Shown here one piece after another: positions 34,824-43,263 of a DNA stretch of 64,000 nt. The notes below the pieces were generated by a model. It saw only the letters and a program-made list of their open reading frames with translations, did no database searches and had not been told where the DNA came from. The stretch spans positions 1,736,001 to 1,800,000 of the forward strand of contig NC_016609.1 in NCBI RefSeq assembly GCF_000246855.1, written 5' to 3'. Both the position numbers and the translations under genes were made by a program. This stretch comes from Niastella koreensis GR20-10. GTDB taxonomy: Bacteria > Bacteroidota > Bacteroidia > Chitinophagales > Chitinophagaceae. Position 1 is the first letter of the stretch, and every line of letters starts with the position of its first letter.

Positions 34824-36521
34824 ATGAAAAAACAATTCCTTATTCTGTTGACAATTATCGGGTCATTCAATATTGCGCACGGAAATCAAACAGCCGATAC
34901 GGCTACCCGTAACCTTACTTCTTACCAGATCACTTCCCTGCAGGTGTTAGGTCAGGTATGGGGCTTTTTAAAATACTATCATCCCAATGTTGCAAAAGGT
35001 CAGCTGAATTGGGATAGTGTGTTGATTGCAAAAATACCTGTGTTTCTTGTTGCTGGCAATGCCCGCGCGTTGAACGAGGTGGTACTAACCTGGCTCAATG
35101 AACTGGGAAAAGTGCCTGCCTGTACACAGTGTGATAATACGCTTACAGACAGGCTCAGTTATAATTTTGATACTGCCTGGATCACACATAGGGGTTTTAA
35201 TGGGGAGCTGGTGAGTAAACTGCAATATATTCTTACCAACAGGAGTCAGGGTGCATGCTATTATGCTGCTTATGGCACAACTCATCAGATAAAAATTATC
35301 AATGAAGAAGCATACGGAAGCCCCGGGTTTCGATATCCATCACCTGATTACCGGCTGTTGACGCTGTTCCGGTACTGGAATATTGTAAATTATTTTTCAC
35401 CTTATAAATACATTACTTCTAAAAAATGGGATTCGGTATTGACTGAATTGATCCCTCCATTCTACCAGGCAAAAGATGAGTTGCAATACCAGTTGAATAT
35501 AATTAAAATGATCGGGATGCTGGAAGATGGGCATAGCACTTTTAGTGGTGCTGGCTGGTCACGACAGATTCGTAATCTGATTGGAGATTATAGTTACCTT
35601 CCGTTTTCATGCTTTATTGTAGAAGGCAAGGCCGTTGTTGATTTAATTACTAACGACTCTTTGTGTAAGGCACAGGGAATTGCGCTGAACGATGTTATTG
35701 TTAGCATAGATGGTGAAACTATTGAAGAACGAATAAATAAGTATTGGCCATTTATTTGCAATGCTTCCAATAAAGAAGGCGGCCTTTTTGCATTATGCAA
35801 TTCGTTTTTGTTTGCAGGGAACACCGGCAACTGCGCCATTACCAGGTTAACCCCTCAGGGCGTAACCACCTCACTTAATATAGAAAGATCGAAATCCCCC
35901 TTGCCATATGCTCCTCCGGTACCCATAGTATGGAAAATGCTGCCAGATAACATCGGTTATATTGATATGAGCGAATTGCAGACCAGGGATGTTGATAAAA
36001 TAATGGATAGTCTTGGTGCTACGCGGGGAATTATTATTGATATCCGTAATCACCCCAACGATACGTGGCCTGTTATTGCGGCCAGATTGAGTTCCCATAC
36101 ATATCTGGCACCCAGAATGATTTACCCGGACCTTAGCTACCCGGGCATGTACAAATATTACGGCGATCGTATTGCAGGAAAAGACCAGTCTTCTCCCTAT
36201 GCCGGCAAAGTAGTGCTGCTGGTAAATGAACATACAAAAAGTCATGGCGAGTATAGTGCGATGGCATTACAGGGGGCTGCAAAAACAATAACGATTGGCA
36301 GTACCACTTCAGGCGCTGATGGAGACTGGACGGAATGGATAGTTTTGCCCGGACAATTCAAAACCCGGTTTTCCGGCCTCGGTGTTTATGACCTGGATGG
36401 TACTGTTGCGCAAAAGAAGGGAGTAAATATTGACATCGTATGTAAGCCCACAATAAAGGGCCTGCAGCAGGGACGGGATGAACTGATAGAAGCAGCCATA
36501 AAAGTCATAAACGGGAAGTAA
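34824..36521 (+). CDS. S41-family (tail-specific/tricorn-like) exported peptidase
   Basis: 565 residues from the ATG at 34824, which gives a signal peptide (MKKQFLILLTIIGSFNIAHG); an upstream in-frame ATG was rejected. The mature part has the helical S41 N-terminal domain (VWGFLKYYHPNVAKGQLNWDSVL), a PDZ-like segment (GIALNDVIVSIDGETIEE) and the catalytic domain. The nucleophile is probably Ser in TKSHGEYSA, with GSTTSGADGD after it; the Ctp catalytic Lys position is not Lys. Bacteroidota have many such periplasmic proteins of unknown substrate. Confidence 0.86.
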   Translation: MKKQFLILLTIIGSFNIAHGNQTADTATRNLTSYQITSLQVLGQVWGFLKYYHPNVAKGQLNWDSVLIAKIPVFLVAGNARALNEVVLTWLNELGKVPACTQCDNTLTDRLSYNFDTAWITHRGFNGELVSKLQYILTNRSQGACYYAAYGTTHQIKIINEEAYGSPGFRYPSPDYRLLTLFRYWNIVNYFSPYKYITSKKWDSVLTELIPPFYQAKDELQYQLNIIKMIGMLEDGHSTFSGAGWSRQIRNLIGDYSYLPFSCFIVEGKAVVDLITNDSLCKAQGIALNDVIVSIDGETIEERINKYWPFICNASNKEGGLFALCNSFLFAGNTGNCAITRLTPQGVTTSLNIERSKSPLPYAPPVPIVWKMLPDNIGYIDMSELQTRDVDKIMDSLGATRGIIIDIRNHPNDTWPVIAARLSSHTYLAPRMIYPDLSYPGMYKYYGDRIAGKDQSSPYAGKVVLLVNEHTKSHGEYSAMALQGAAKTITIGSTTSGADGDWTEWIVLPGQFKTRFSGLGVYDLDGTVAQKKGVNIDIVCKPTIKGLQQGRDELIEAAIKVINGK

Positions 36522-36545
36522 TTAAGAACCTGGTTTGAAATTTTT

Positions 36546-36577
36546 AAGCCGTTCCATTACCGGGGACGGCTTTTTCA
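36546..36577 (+). terminator. Terminator after the S41 gene
   Basis: AAGCCGT (36546) and ACGGCTT (36566) frame a GC-rich loop and are followed by TTTTT. It ends the peptidase transcript. Confidence 0.72.
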
Positions 36578-36690
36578 TTTTCACGATTGTCTAACCCGCC
36601 CCCTAATTCGCCTACTTCACGGTTTTTTGCTTTTACCGCCCTCCCCGGCGGCCCATCTTTGTGTCATCAATAAACACAAAACCAACAAAC

Positions 36691-37095
36691 ATGAAAACGA
36701 GATCAACAAAAGCAATTTACCGGGCAGGCGTAATTTTAACCTCATTATGGTTTGGAACAAGTGGTGTTTGTGAGCTCACAAAAAATCCGCTCGTATGGGA
36801 CATTACTTTACAACTGGGTTACCCTGCACACTTTATTTACATTTTGGGTGTAGCAAAAGTTGCCGGCGTACTGGTACTGTTAACTCCAAATAAATTGCTG
36901 AGATTAAAAGAATGGGTTTTTGCAGGCGTATTCTTCGATATCACTTTTGCCTTCTTTTCCAAATTAAGCGTGCTGGGCTTTGCAGCAACAGTAGATGCCA
37001 TCGTTGCCTTTGCAATGGTTTCCGTAACTTATGTAATGTTTAGGAAATTCCGCCGTAGCCATCAACTAAAATTACCAAACAATAAATCATTATAA
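36691..37095 (+). CDS. DoxX-like family membrane protein
   Basis: 134 residues from the ATG at 36691 (a GTG ten codons upstream was rejected). Four membrane segments. The pattern IYRAGVILTSLWFGTSGVCEL, then HFIYILGVAKVAGVLVLL, matches the DoxX_2 family found beside oxidoreductases in Bacteroidota. It is followed 4 bp later by an epoxide-hydrolase-like gene, so the two are likely co-expressed. Function unknown. Confidence 0.87.
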   Translation: MKTRSTKAIYRAGVILTSLWFGTSGVCELTKNPLVWDITLQLGYPAHFIYILGVAKVAGVLVLLTPNKLLRLKEWVFAGVFFDITFAFFSKLSVLGFAATVDAIVAFAMVSVTYVMFRKFRRSHQLKLPNNKSL

Positions 37096-37099
37096 TAGC

Positions 37100-38086
37100 A
37101 TGAAACCTTCACACATCATTCGTAACCGTTTTTTAATGGCAGCCGTATTCAGTCTTACAGTTAATTTTTTACAGGCACAAAACAACTTCGGCAAAATAGA
37201 ACAAATAAAAGCCGGCGTGCTCGATATTGGCTATGCCGAAGCAGGAGCGCCCAGTGGACAACCGGTTATTTTATTGCATGGCTGGCCTTATGATATCTAT
37301 AGCTTTAAAGAAGTATCGGCTTTATTAGCAGCAAAAGGTTATCATGTGTTTGTTCCTTATTTACGCGGTTATGGCACCACCCGCTTTCTCGATGCGGCTA
37401 CGCCCCGCAACGGACAACAAGCCGCCCTGGCGGCAGATGTGATCGCCTTTATGGACGCCCTTAAAATTGAAAAAGCCGTTATTGGCGGGTTCGACTGGGG
37501 TGCACGTACTGCGGATATTGTAGCCGTCCTTTGGCCGGAGCGGGTAAAAGCCCTGGTATCGGTAAGTGGATATTTGATCGGCAGCCAGCAGGCCAATAAA
37601 GCGCCCTTGTCGCCCAAAGCGGAATTGTCGTGGTGGTACCAGTATTACTTTGCTACCGAACGCGGCGAAAAGGGGTACGAGGCCAACCGGCGCGATTTCG
37701 ACAAACTGATCTGGCAAACTGCTTCACCCGATTGGAAATTCTCCGATGCCGTGTTTGCACAGTCAGCCGCTGCGTTCGACAATCCCGATCATGTGGCCAT
37801 TACCATTCATAATTATCGCTGGAGACTGGGGTTGGTACAAGGCGAAGCCAAATACGATGAACTGGAGAAGAAACTCGCTACATTCCCGGTGATTACGGTG
37901 CCAACGGTTACGCTGGAAGGAGATGCCAATGGCGCCCCACATCCTGACCCTGCCAATTATGCGGCCAAATTCAAAGGGAAATATGCCCACCACACTATAA
38001 CAGGCGGTATTGGTCATAACCTGCCGCAGGAAGCGCCAAAAGCGTTTGCAGATGCGATCGTAGAAGCGGACGGGTTTGCCAAATAA
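37100..38086 (+). CDS. Epoxide-hydrolase-like alpha/beta-hydrolase, exported
   Basis: 328 residues with a signal peptide ending near LQAQ. Core motifs: oxyanion HGWPYD, nucleophile elbow GGFDWGAR (Asp D132, not Ser), and catalytic His in GGIGHNLPQ (H306). An Asp nucleophile is typical of epoxide hydrolases and haloalkane dehalogenases. A cap domain occupies about 165-240. The probable location is the periplasm. Transcribed with the DoxX-like gene. Confidence 0.88.
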   Translation: MKPSHIIRNRFLMAAVFSLTVNFLQAQNNFGKIEQIKAGVLDIGYAEAGAPSGQPVILLHGWPYDIYSFKEVSALLAAKGYHVFVPYLRGYGTTRFLDAATPRNGQQAALAADVIAFMDALKIEKAVIGGFDWGARTADIVAVLWPERVKALVSVSGYLIGSQQANKAPLSPKAELSWWYQYYFATERGEKGYEANRRDFDKLIWQTASPDWKFSDAVFAQSAAAFDNPDHVAITIHNYRWRLGLVQGEAKYDELEKKLATFPVITVPTVTLEGDANGAPHPDPANYAAKFKGKYAHHTITGGIGHNLPQEAPKAFADAIVEADGFAK

Positions 38087-38113
38087 TTGCAGATTCACAG
38101 ATGGATAATAAGG

Positions 38114-38142
38114 GACTGTTGGTTTTTCAACAGTCTTTTTTT
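38114..38142 (+). terminator. Rho-independent terminator
   Basis: GACTGTTG (38114-38121) pairs with CAACAGTC (38128-38135), loop GTTTTT, followed by TTTTTTT. Ends the hydrolase transcript. Confidence 0.92.
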
Positions 38143-38153
38143 ATTTTGTTCCT

Positions 38154-38927
38154 ATGAAACCCCATTATTACTCTTTAGGTTATATGTTATGGTTGGCAGC
38201 CTGTTCTTCGCCGGCTGCACAAAACACCACGCAGACTGAAACCCCAAAAAAAGATTCAATGATAGCAGCCATTGATTCCATATTGGGGAGCAATAATATA
38301 ACGATACCGCCTTATGGGGTGGGTAAAGTGGACGTGCTGATTGAAAAAATAGCAGTCGAAAATCCCCGATCTACTGATGAAACCCGGACGCTTGATCCAA
38401 AACTGTATGACTCGCTTTCGCTTCCGGAAAAATTTACCTATAACATGATCCATCCGGAAACCTACATGCAGATCTGTAGTATACTGCCCATGAGAGAGGA
38501 CGAAGACAAACGCATCTACGGCCATTTACCCAACACCTTTGGCGAATACGGCTGGAGCGAAAGGCAATTGATTTTTTTTATTAAGAACCGGGATACCGTA
38601 AGTCAGCTGATGAAACCTGTTATTGAAAAAAGCAGCAAGGTAGGCGGCAATATTAAAGAGGCAATTGTTAAAATGAACGGCACAGAACTAATACCTTACC
38701 TGATCGATTTCTATAATAGGGAAAAGAAAGATCATTATATTCTTACTGTGCTGATGTTGTTGATGAAGGAAAATCAATATGGCGCATTCGTGAACTCTTT
38801 TTATTACAGTAAATTATATGAGCCAAAAAGCGGGGAATATGGTGCTTACCTGAATTACAATAAGGCCAATGAAGACCTTATTATTCAACGGGCCACTAAT
38901 TTCTACAATGGGTTACATAAAATATAA
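38154..38927 (+). CDS. Lipoprotein of unknown function
   Basis: 257 residues. N-terminal signal with lipobox WLAAC, followed by a Thr/Gln-rich linker, then a mostly helical region (PEKFTYNMIHPETYMQICSIL; KNRDTVSQLMKPVIEKSS). No family recognised. The 3' end overlaps the FGE-like gene by 20 bp, so the two are translationally coupled; they may form a surface or periplasmic pair. Confidence 0.75.
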   Translation: MKPHYYSLGYMLWLAACSSPAAQNTTQTETPKKDSMIAAIDSILGSNNITIPPYGVGKVDVLIEKIAVENPRSTDETRTLDPKLYDSLSLPEKFTYNMIHPETYMQICSILPMREDEDKRIYGHLPNTFGEYGWSERQLIFFIKNRDTVSQLMKPVIEKSSKVGGNIKEAIVKMNGTELIPYLIDFYNREKKDHYILTVLMLLMKENQYGAFVNSFYYSKLYEPKSGEYGAYLNYNKANEDLIIQRATNFYNGLHKI

Positions 38928-39747
38928 AGGTTGGGTAGTTTCTGCATTGCTGTTTTGCTGGGTTCCCTTGTTGGCACAGCAACGAAATGGTTTTGTACTG
39001 GTGCCGAAAGGCGTGTACGAAGTGAGTAAGAATGCCAATACCCAAGCACCTTTGCGCAAAGTATCCATAGACAGTTTTCGCATCGCCATCTACGAAACTA
39101 CTAACCGGCAATTTGATGCTTTTGTGGCGGCTACCGGTTATATAACCGATGCGGAAAAATTGCATAATGCCCTGGTGTTTGAGCCGGGGTTGGATGAATT
39201 TCGCTGGATGGAAGACAGCACTGCCTGTTGGCGATATCCGAATGGCGTTACGCATGGCGGCATTAACAACCGCATGGATCACCCCGTTACGTGCATCAGC
39301 TTTCACGATGTACAGGCATATTGTGCCTGGGCTAAGGTGAGGTTGCCAACACTCGATGAGTGGGAGATTGCCTGCAGGGCAGGCACCCGCACCAATTATT
39401 TTTTCGGGGATAACGATAAAGCAATCCAATCATACGCCAACATCTGGCATGGTCACGATCACAAAAAGGCCGATACCATCGACGGGTATATGTATACTTC
39501 TCCCGTAGGGCATTTCAAACCCAATCCCTGGGGACTGTACGACATGTACGGCAATGTGTTTGAGTTTTGTACAGGTAAAATTTCGCCAAACGAAAAGCCC
39601 ACCATTGCACATGCCCGCGGAGGCTCCTGGTGGTGTAGCAAAAACGCCTGTCATGCTTTTAACTCCTACAACATTGGGCAGGTGCACATTCGTGCTTCCT
39701 TTAGCAACCAGGGATTCAGGGTGGTCAAAAAAACTTCCTTTTACTGA
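38908..39747 (+). CDS. Formylglycine-generating enzyme (SUMF1) homologue, exported, with active Cys pair
   Basis: 279 residues from the ATG at 38908, which gives an N-terminal signal ([17 protein letters not shown]); the frame opens further upstream at 38869, but within the preceding gene. The FGE-sulfatase fold has [42 protein letters not shown] and [16 protein letters not shown]. Near the C-terminus [11 protein letters not shown] holds C243 and C248, with the C-x4-C spacing of the copper-binding cysteines of true FGE (human C336/C341). Most bacterial proteins of this fold lack them. FGE converts a Cys in sulfatases to formylglycine. No sulfatase is present in the window. Confidence 0.85.
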   Translation: MGYIKYKGWVVSALLFCWVPLLAQQRNGFVLVPKGVYEVSKNANTQAPLRKVSIDSFRIAIYETTNRQFDAFVAATGYITDAEKLHNALVFEPGLDEFRWMEDSTACWRYPNGVTHGGINNRMDHPVTCISFHDVQAYCAWAKVRLPTLDEWEIACRAGTRTNYFFGDNDKAIQSYANIWHGHDHKKADTIDGYMYTSPVGHFKPNPWGLYDMYGNVFEFCTGKISPNEKPTIAHARGGSWWCSKNACHAFNSYNIGQVHIRASFSNQGFRVVKKTSFY

Positions 39748-41080
39748 TCCGTTTCTCCCTGATCTGTTTCAGCGTTGTATTAGTAGTAGCATCGCCTTCC
39801 TGCGTTTTTGACAACCCAATCCGTTGCGACAAATAAATACCCGTGTGTCCGCTGAAGTAGTAAGCAGTAAAACAGGCAATGGCATAGTATAAAATATAAT
39901 CGCCGCCAAAGAGTTCAACCCCCATAATGGTACAGGCAATGGGCGTATTGGTGGCGCCGGCAAATACGGCAATAAATCCAAGGCCGGCCATCAGGTCAAC
40001 AGGGGCGCCGGTGAGTACTGCAATGGTATTGCCTAGAGTAGCGCCAATAAAAAATAACGGTGTTACTTCTCCACCTTTAAAACCCATCCCCAACGTAATA
40101 GCCGTGAACAGGATCTTCCAGAACCAGCTAAAATAAGTGGCGCCGCCGGGTGTGAAGGCGCTAACAATTGAAACCCCATCAGGATCGGGATTGGTAACAC
40201 CCAATCCCAGATAATCCCTGGTGCCCAACGCGAATGTTAGACCGATAATAATAATACCACCGATCACCGGGATCAGCCATTTGATCTTTATAAAGCGGTT
40301 GCTGTAATTTTTGATGGTATGCGATAGCTCAGAAAAAAGATAGCCTGCCAGTCCGAACAAAACGCCGGCCAGGATCACTTTTGCCAGCAGTAAATAATCA
40401 AAATGCAAAAAGGAGATGTTACTGGCAGCAACCGATTTAAAGGTGATGTGGTAAGCGGTGTGATGTATGCCATAAGCCGAACAGGTAAAATCGGCCAGCA
40501 CACTGGCCATAAAGCAGGGCAGGAGTGCCTTGTAATTTATGCGGCCAATAGTAAGCACTTCCAGGGCAAACAAGGCCCCGGTAACCGGCGTGCCAAACAC
40601 GGCGCCAAAGCCCGCAGCAATCCCACACATCAACAGAATGCTCAGGTCTTGCTGATTTAATTTAAACCAGCGGCCCAGCAGCGCAGCCATACTGCCACCC
40701 ATTTGTACGGCAGTGCCTTCCCGGCCTGCAGACCCGCCAAACAGATGCGTAATTATAGTTGTGGCCAACACCAGGGGCGTCATGCGGGTAGGAACACCGC
40801 CACCCGGTTCATGAATTTCCTCCATAATGAGGTTATTGCCTGCCTCGGCATTTTTACCCAGGTACTTATACACCGCATAGATCAGGATGCCCGCCAATGG
40901 CAGTAAATACAATAGCCAGTCATGCTGCCAGCGGGTTTCAGTGGCTTTTTCAAGCAGCCATAAGAACAGCGCCACCAGGGAGCCTACAATAAAAGAAACC
41001 GGGGTGGTCAGGAGCGTCCAGCGAAGCAGGTGATTTAAGATAGAAAGGTGTTCGAAGCGATTGTTAAGTTTTTTTATCAT
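39725..41080 (-). CDS. CLC-family anion transporter, probable CLC-F fluoride/proton antiporter
   Basis: 451 residues with ten or more membrane helices. Gating-glutamate motif [13 protein letters not shown] (E121), [12 protein letters not shown] and [17 protein letters not shown]. The usual GSGIP selectivity motif reads GGGVP, so the chloride-coordinating Ser is missing. GREGT with a substituted Ser is a trait of the fluoride-exporting CLC-F branch (recalled, not searched). A fluoride riboswitch in the leader strongly supports this function. It overlaps the convergent FGE gene by 23 bp. Confidence 0.88.
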   Translation of the reverse strand: MIKKLNNRFEHLSILNHLLRWTLLTTPVSFIVGSLVALFLWLLEKATETRWQHDWLLYLLPLAGILIYAVYKYLGKNAEAGNNLIMEEIHEPGGGVPTRMTPLVLATTIITHLFGGSAGREGTAVQMGGSMAALLGRWFKLNQQDLSILLMCGIAAGFGAVFGTPVTGALFALEVLTIGRINYKALLPCFMASVLADFTCSAYGIHHTAYHITFKSVAASNISFLHFDYLLLAKVILAGVLFGLAGYLFSELSHTIKNYSNRFIKIKWLIPVIGGIIIIGLTFALGTRDYLGLGVTNPDPDGVSIVSAFTPGGATYFSWFWKILFTAITLGMGFKGGEVTPLFFIGATLGNTIAVLTGAPVDLMAGLGFIAVFAGATNTPIACTIMGVELFGGDYILYYAIACFTAYYFSGHTGIYLSQRIGLSKTQEGDATTNTTLKQIREKRISKRKFF

Positions 41081-41126
41081 CCTACAAATAGTTTTATAGG
41101 GCCATAAGCCATTATGTATTTGTAGG
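41081..41126 (-). promoter_or_regulatory. Start-codon-sequestering hairpin of the fluoride riboswitch (expression platform)
   Basis: On the mRNA, CCTACAAATA (41126-41117) at the 3' edge of the aptamer can pair perfectly with TATTTGTAGG (41090-41081), which lies immediately before the AUG at 41080. Fluoride would hold CCTAC in the aptamer and release the start region. Without ligand this 10-bp helix would block translation. Confidence 0.65.
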
Positions 41127-41178
41127 CGCCATCAGTTCCTGGTTGGAACGGTTAAGTAGGAAGACACCATTTCCTTGC
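41121..41178 (-). ncRNA. Fluoride riboswitch (crcB motif)
   Basis: On the minus strand: AGGAA-ATGGTGTC-TTCCT, then AACCG, then GTTCC-AACCA-GGAAC, then CTGATGGCGCCTAC. P1 is AGGAA/TTCCT, the second helix is GTTCC/GGAAC, and the pseudoknot is GGTGTC with GGCGCC (two G-U pairs). Order, spacing and the conserved ATG, AAC and CTGATGGC...CCTAC match the crcB class. It lies 41 bp upstream of the CLC start. Confidence 0.9.
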
Positions 41179-41209
41179 GGGTAAAAGTAATAAATATGAT
41201 TAACATCAG

Positions 41210-41217
41210 CAAAAATA
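41210..41217 (-). promoter_or_regulatory. Promoter -7 element for the CLC leader
   Basis: The minus strand reads TATTTTTG, matching TAnnTTTG, about 30 bp upstream of the riboswitch. No clear -33 TTTG element is seen at 19-21 bp. Confidence 0.5.
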
Positions 41218-41339
41218 CGGTCTTTTAACGGTGCGTTCGTAGGGGATAATGCTGTACTTTGGTGAAGCAGTTAAGCAATTATCAAACGACGAATACGTCA
41301 AAGAAGTTTCACTTTGAATAAGTGTGGTTCTAATGGAAG

Positions 41340-41363
41340 AGTCCCCCGATGTATCGGGGGACT
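41340..41363. terminator. Terminator beside the NmrA-type gene
   Basis: AGTCCCCCGAT (41340-41350)-GT-ATCGGGGGACT, followed by TATTTTATT on the plus strand; downstream of the stop of the minus-strand gene at 41371. Confidence 0.75.
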
Positions 41364-41370
41364 TATTTTA

Positions 41371-42261
41371 TTATTGTTGTGCATTATAAACAGCCGCAAA
41401 CTCATGGGCAAAATGGGGGAGTTTTATCTGTCCCCACACTTGCGGTTTATGTACTTCAAAGTCTTCAAACAAAATACCGCTTTTTATGGCAGTACCCATT
41501 TCAACATACGTGGTGGCAATGGCGGGCGACATGCCGGCCGAGGTCATACCCGCATAGGTTTCTTCATTGCTGAACTGCACCCAGGGCAAATCATGTTTGT
41601 TGATTGCTGCGCCCAACACTTTAACAATCTCGGCGATTGTTCGCTCTTCGCTTACTACATAGCGAAAGCTTTTTCCAGCAAAAGAGCCTTGCAGTTCCTG
41701 CGCTGCGGCGATGGCAATGTCATTAGGATGAACCAATACCATTTTGGCATCGCTGCCATAGTTATTGCCCATAACACCCATATGGCGAATGGTGCCGATA
41801 TCAAAGAAAAAGTTGATGTAAAAAAAGCCTGCCCGTAAATGTTTAACCACAACGCCATCGAGGGTATTCAACGTTTGTTCCACATCGTGCATGCCGGCAA
41901 TAGGACCGGTGCCTTCGCTCAAATGTGCGCCGATGCTGCTCAGGTTCACCACCTTTTTTACCCCGGATGCTTTAATGGCTGCCCGCAGGTTGTTACCTGT
42001 TTCTTTAATGTACTGGCGGTAATTGGTGGCCGCCCAGTTGGGAGGAACCATGGTATAGATGGCATCGGCCCCTTTAAATGCATTGGTTAAAAATGGCACC
42101 TCCGACACGGAACCGATCGCTGCCTTTGCTCCTACAGCTTCAATATTGTTAATTTTTTTGGGGTCGCTGCTAATAATGGTAACTTCATGACCGTTGTTTA
42201 TCAATAGCTCTGCCAGTGGTTTGCTGATATTTCCCAGCGAACCGGTAATGGTGATCTTCAT
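41371..42261 (-). CDS. NmrA-like NAD(P)-binding protein
   Basis: 296 residues. N-terminal Rossmann motif ITGSLGNISKPLAELL (GxxGxxG-like, with substitutions), then GSVSEVPFLTNAFKGADAIYTMVPPNW and KKVVNLSSIGAH. This is the atypical SDR/NmrA group, similar to quinone oxidoreductase QorB-type proteins. It may act as an NADPH-dependent quinone reductase or a redox sensor. It is divergent from an HxlR regulator, a recurrent pairing that suggests redox or electrophile control. Confidence 0.87.
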   Translation of the reverse strand: MKITITGSLGNISKPLAELLINNGHEVTIISSDPKKINNIEAVGAKAAIGSVSEVPFLTNAFKGADAIYTMVPPNWAATNYRQYIKETGNNLRAAIKASGVKKVVNLSSIGAHLSEGTGPIAGMHDVEQTLNTLDGVVVKHLRAGFFYINFFFDIGTIRHMGVMGNNYGSDAKMVLVHPNDIAIAAAQELQGSFAGKSFRYVVSEERTIAEIVKVLGAAINKHDLPWVQFSNEETYAGMTSAGMSPAIATTYVEMGTAIKSGILFEDFEVHKPQVWGQIKLPHFAHEFAAVYNAQQ

Positions 42262-42338
42262 ATCCTGTTGATTTATTGTTTATGCAAAGCTATCTTTGAG
42301 CATAGAACCATACAAGTACTGACTCCTAAGTAAGTGGC

Positions 42339-42722
42339 ATGACAAAAGTAAAAGAGCAATCAACCCGCAATCAAAATAAAGGCATTTCAGAACTGGCCTG
42401 TCCTATCACATATGCAATGAATAAGATCGGCGGTAATTGGAAGTGCACCATTTTGTATTACCTCATGAGCGGTCCTAAACGCTATAGCGAGTTGAAAAAG
42501 CTAATACCTGCCATTACAGAAAAAATGCTGGCGCAACACCTCAAGCAGTTGAAGGAAGATAACCTGGTAGCCAAAAAGGAAGAGCAGATAAAGCCCCCTA
42601 TTACTATTTATAGTTTAACGCCGGCGGCAGATGAACTGCGGCCTATTTTACTGGCAATGGCCAACTGGGCTATTAAAGATAACAAGGAGCAGTTTGAGCA
42701 TTTGATGAAAGAGCAGGTGTAG
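42339..42722 (+). CDS. HxlR-family winged-helix regulator
   Basis: 127 residues. The HxlR core has CPITYAMNKIGGNWKCTILYYLMSG (helix 1-2), KRYSELKKLIPAITEKMLAQHLKQL (recognition helix) and PPITIYSLTPAADELRPIL (wing). The Cys near the start is the one used for redox or aldehyde sensing in the family. Divergent from the NmrA-like gene (77 bp), which it probably regulates. Confidence 0.93.
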   Translation: MTKVKEQSTRNQNKGISELACPITYAMNKIGGNWKCTILYYLMSGPKRYSELKKLIPAITEKMLAQHLKQLKEDNLVAKKEEQIKPPITIYSLTPAADELRPILLAMANWAIKDNKEQFEHLMKEQV

Positions 42723-42734
42723 TGTTATATAACG

Positions 42735-42777
42735 AAGCTGCTACTGATGTTTATAAACACCGGTAGCAGCTTTTTTA
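42735..42777. terminator. Bidirectional terminator
   Basis: AAGCTGCTAC (42735-42744) pairs with GTAGCAGCTT (42763-42772), followed by TTTTTT. Shared by the convergent HxlR and DoxX genes. Confidence 0.88.
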
Positions 42778-43173
42778 TTATTTCTTCTGAAGTTGTTTAT
42801 CCAACGCCCACGTATTGCTTTGAATAAATTGCAGTAATACCGCGAAGAATATAAGGTGTAACAGTTGCGTGGGTATAGCGTCCCAGTTTTCGATCGTGGT
42901 AGTACCAAAGATCAGCAGGATCATGGCTCCAGCGCCGGCAATCAGTGCCAGCCTGGTAAACAGTCCGATCAATAACAATACTCCTATCACAAATTCTGCA
43001 ATAGGTAAAGCATAGCTGAACGGCACTACAATTGCCGCGGGCAAAAATGACTTTTGAAAGCTGCCTACCATCCAGTGGCTAAAGCCGTTTAATTTAAGCA
43101 AACGTACAAGGCCATGGCCAAACATACTGGTAGCCACTCCTAAGCGGAGGATTAAGAATGAGGTTTTGTTCAT
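42778..43173 (-). CDS. DoxX-family membrane protein
   Basis: 131 residues, four membrane segments. FLILRLGVATSMFGHGLVRLLKLNGF and FVIGVLLLIGLFTRLALIAGAGAMILLI are DoxX-like. Related proteins are often associated with thiosulphate or quinone oxidoreductases. The adjacent HxlR/NmrA pair is convergent or opposite in direction, so co-regulation is not implied. Confidence 0.87.
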   Translation of the reverse strand: MNKTSFLILRLGVATSMFGHGLVRLLKLNGFSHWMVGSFQKSFLPAAIVVPFSYALPIAEFVIGVLLLIGLFTRLALIAGAGAMILLIFGTTTIENWDAIPTQLLHLIFFAVLLQFIQSNTWALDKQLQKK

Positions 43174-43263
43174 TGGTTGGGATAGTTTGGCTGTAAAGGT
43201 GAGATATTAATTGATGAAAATCAAGTGATTCTGTTGTGATTTCTTTTTAAATTCAGTAATTTA

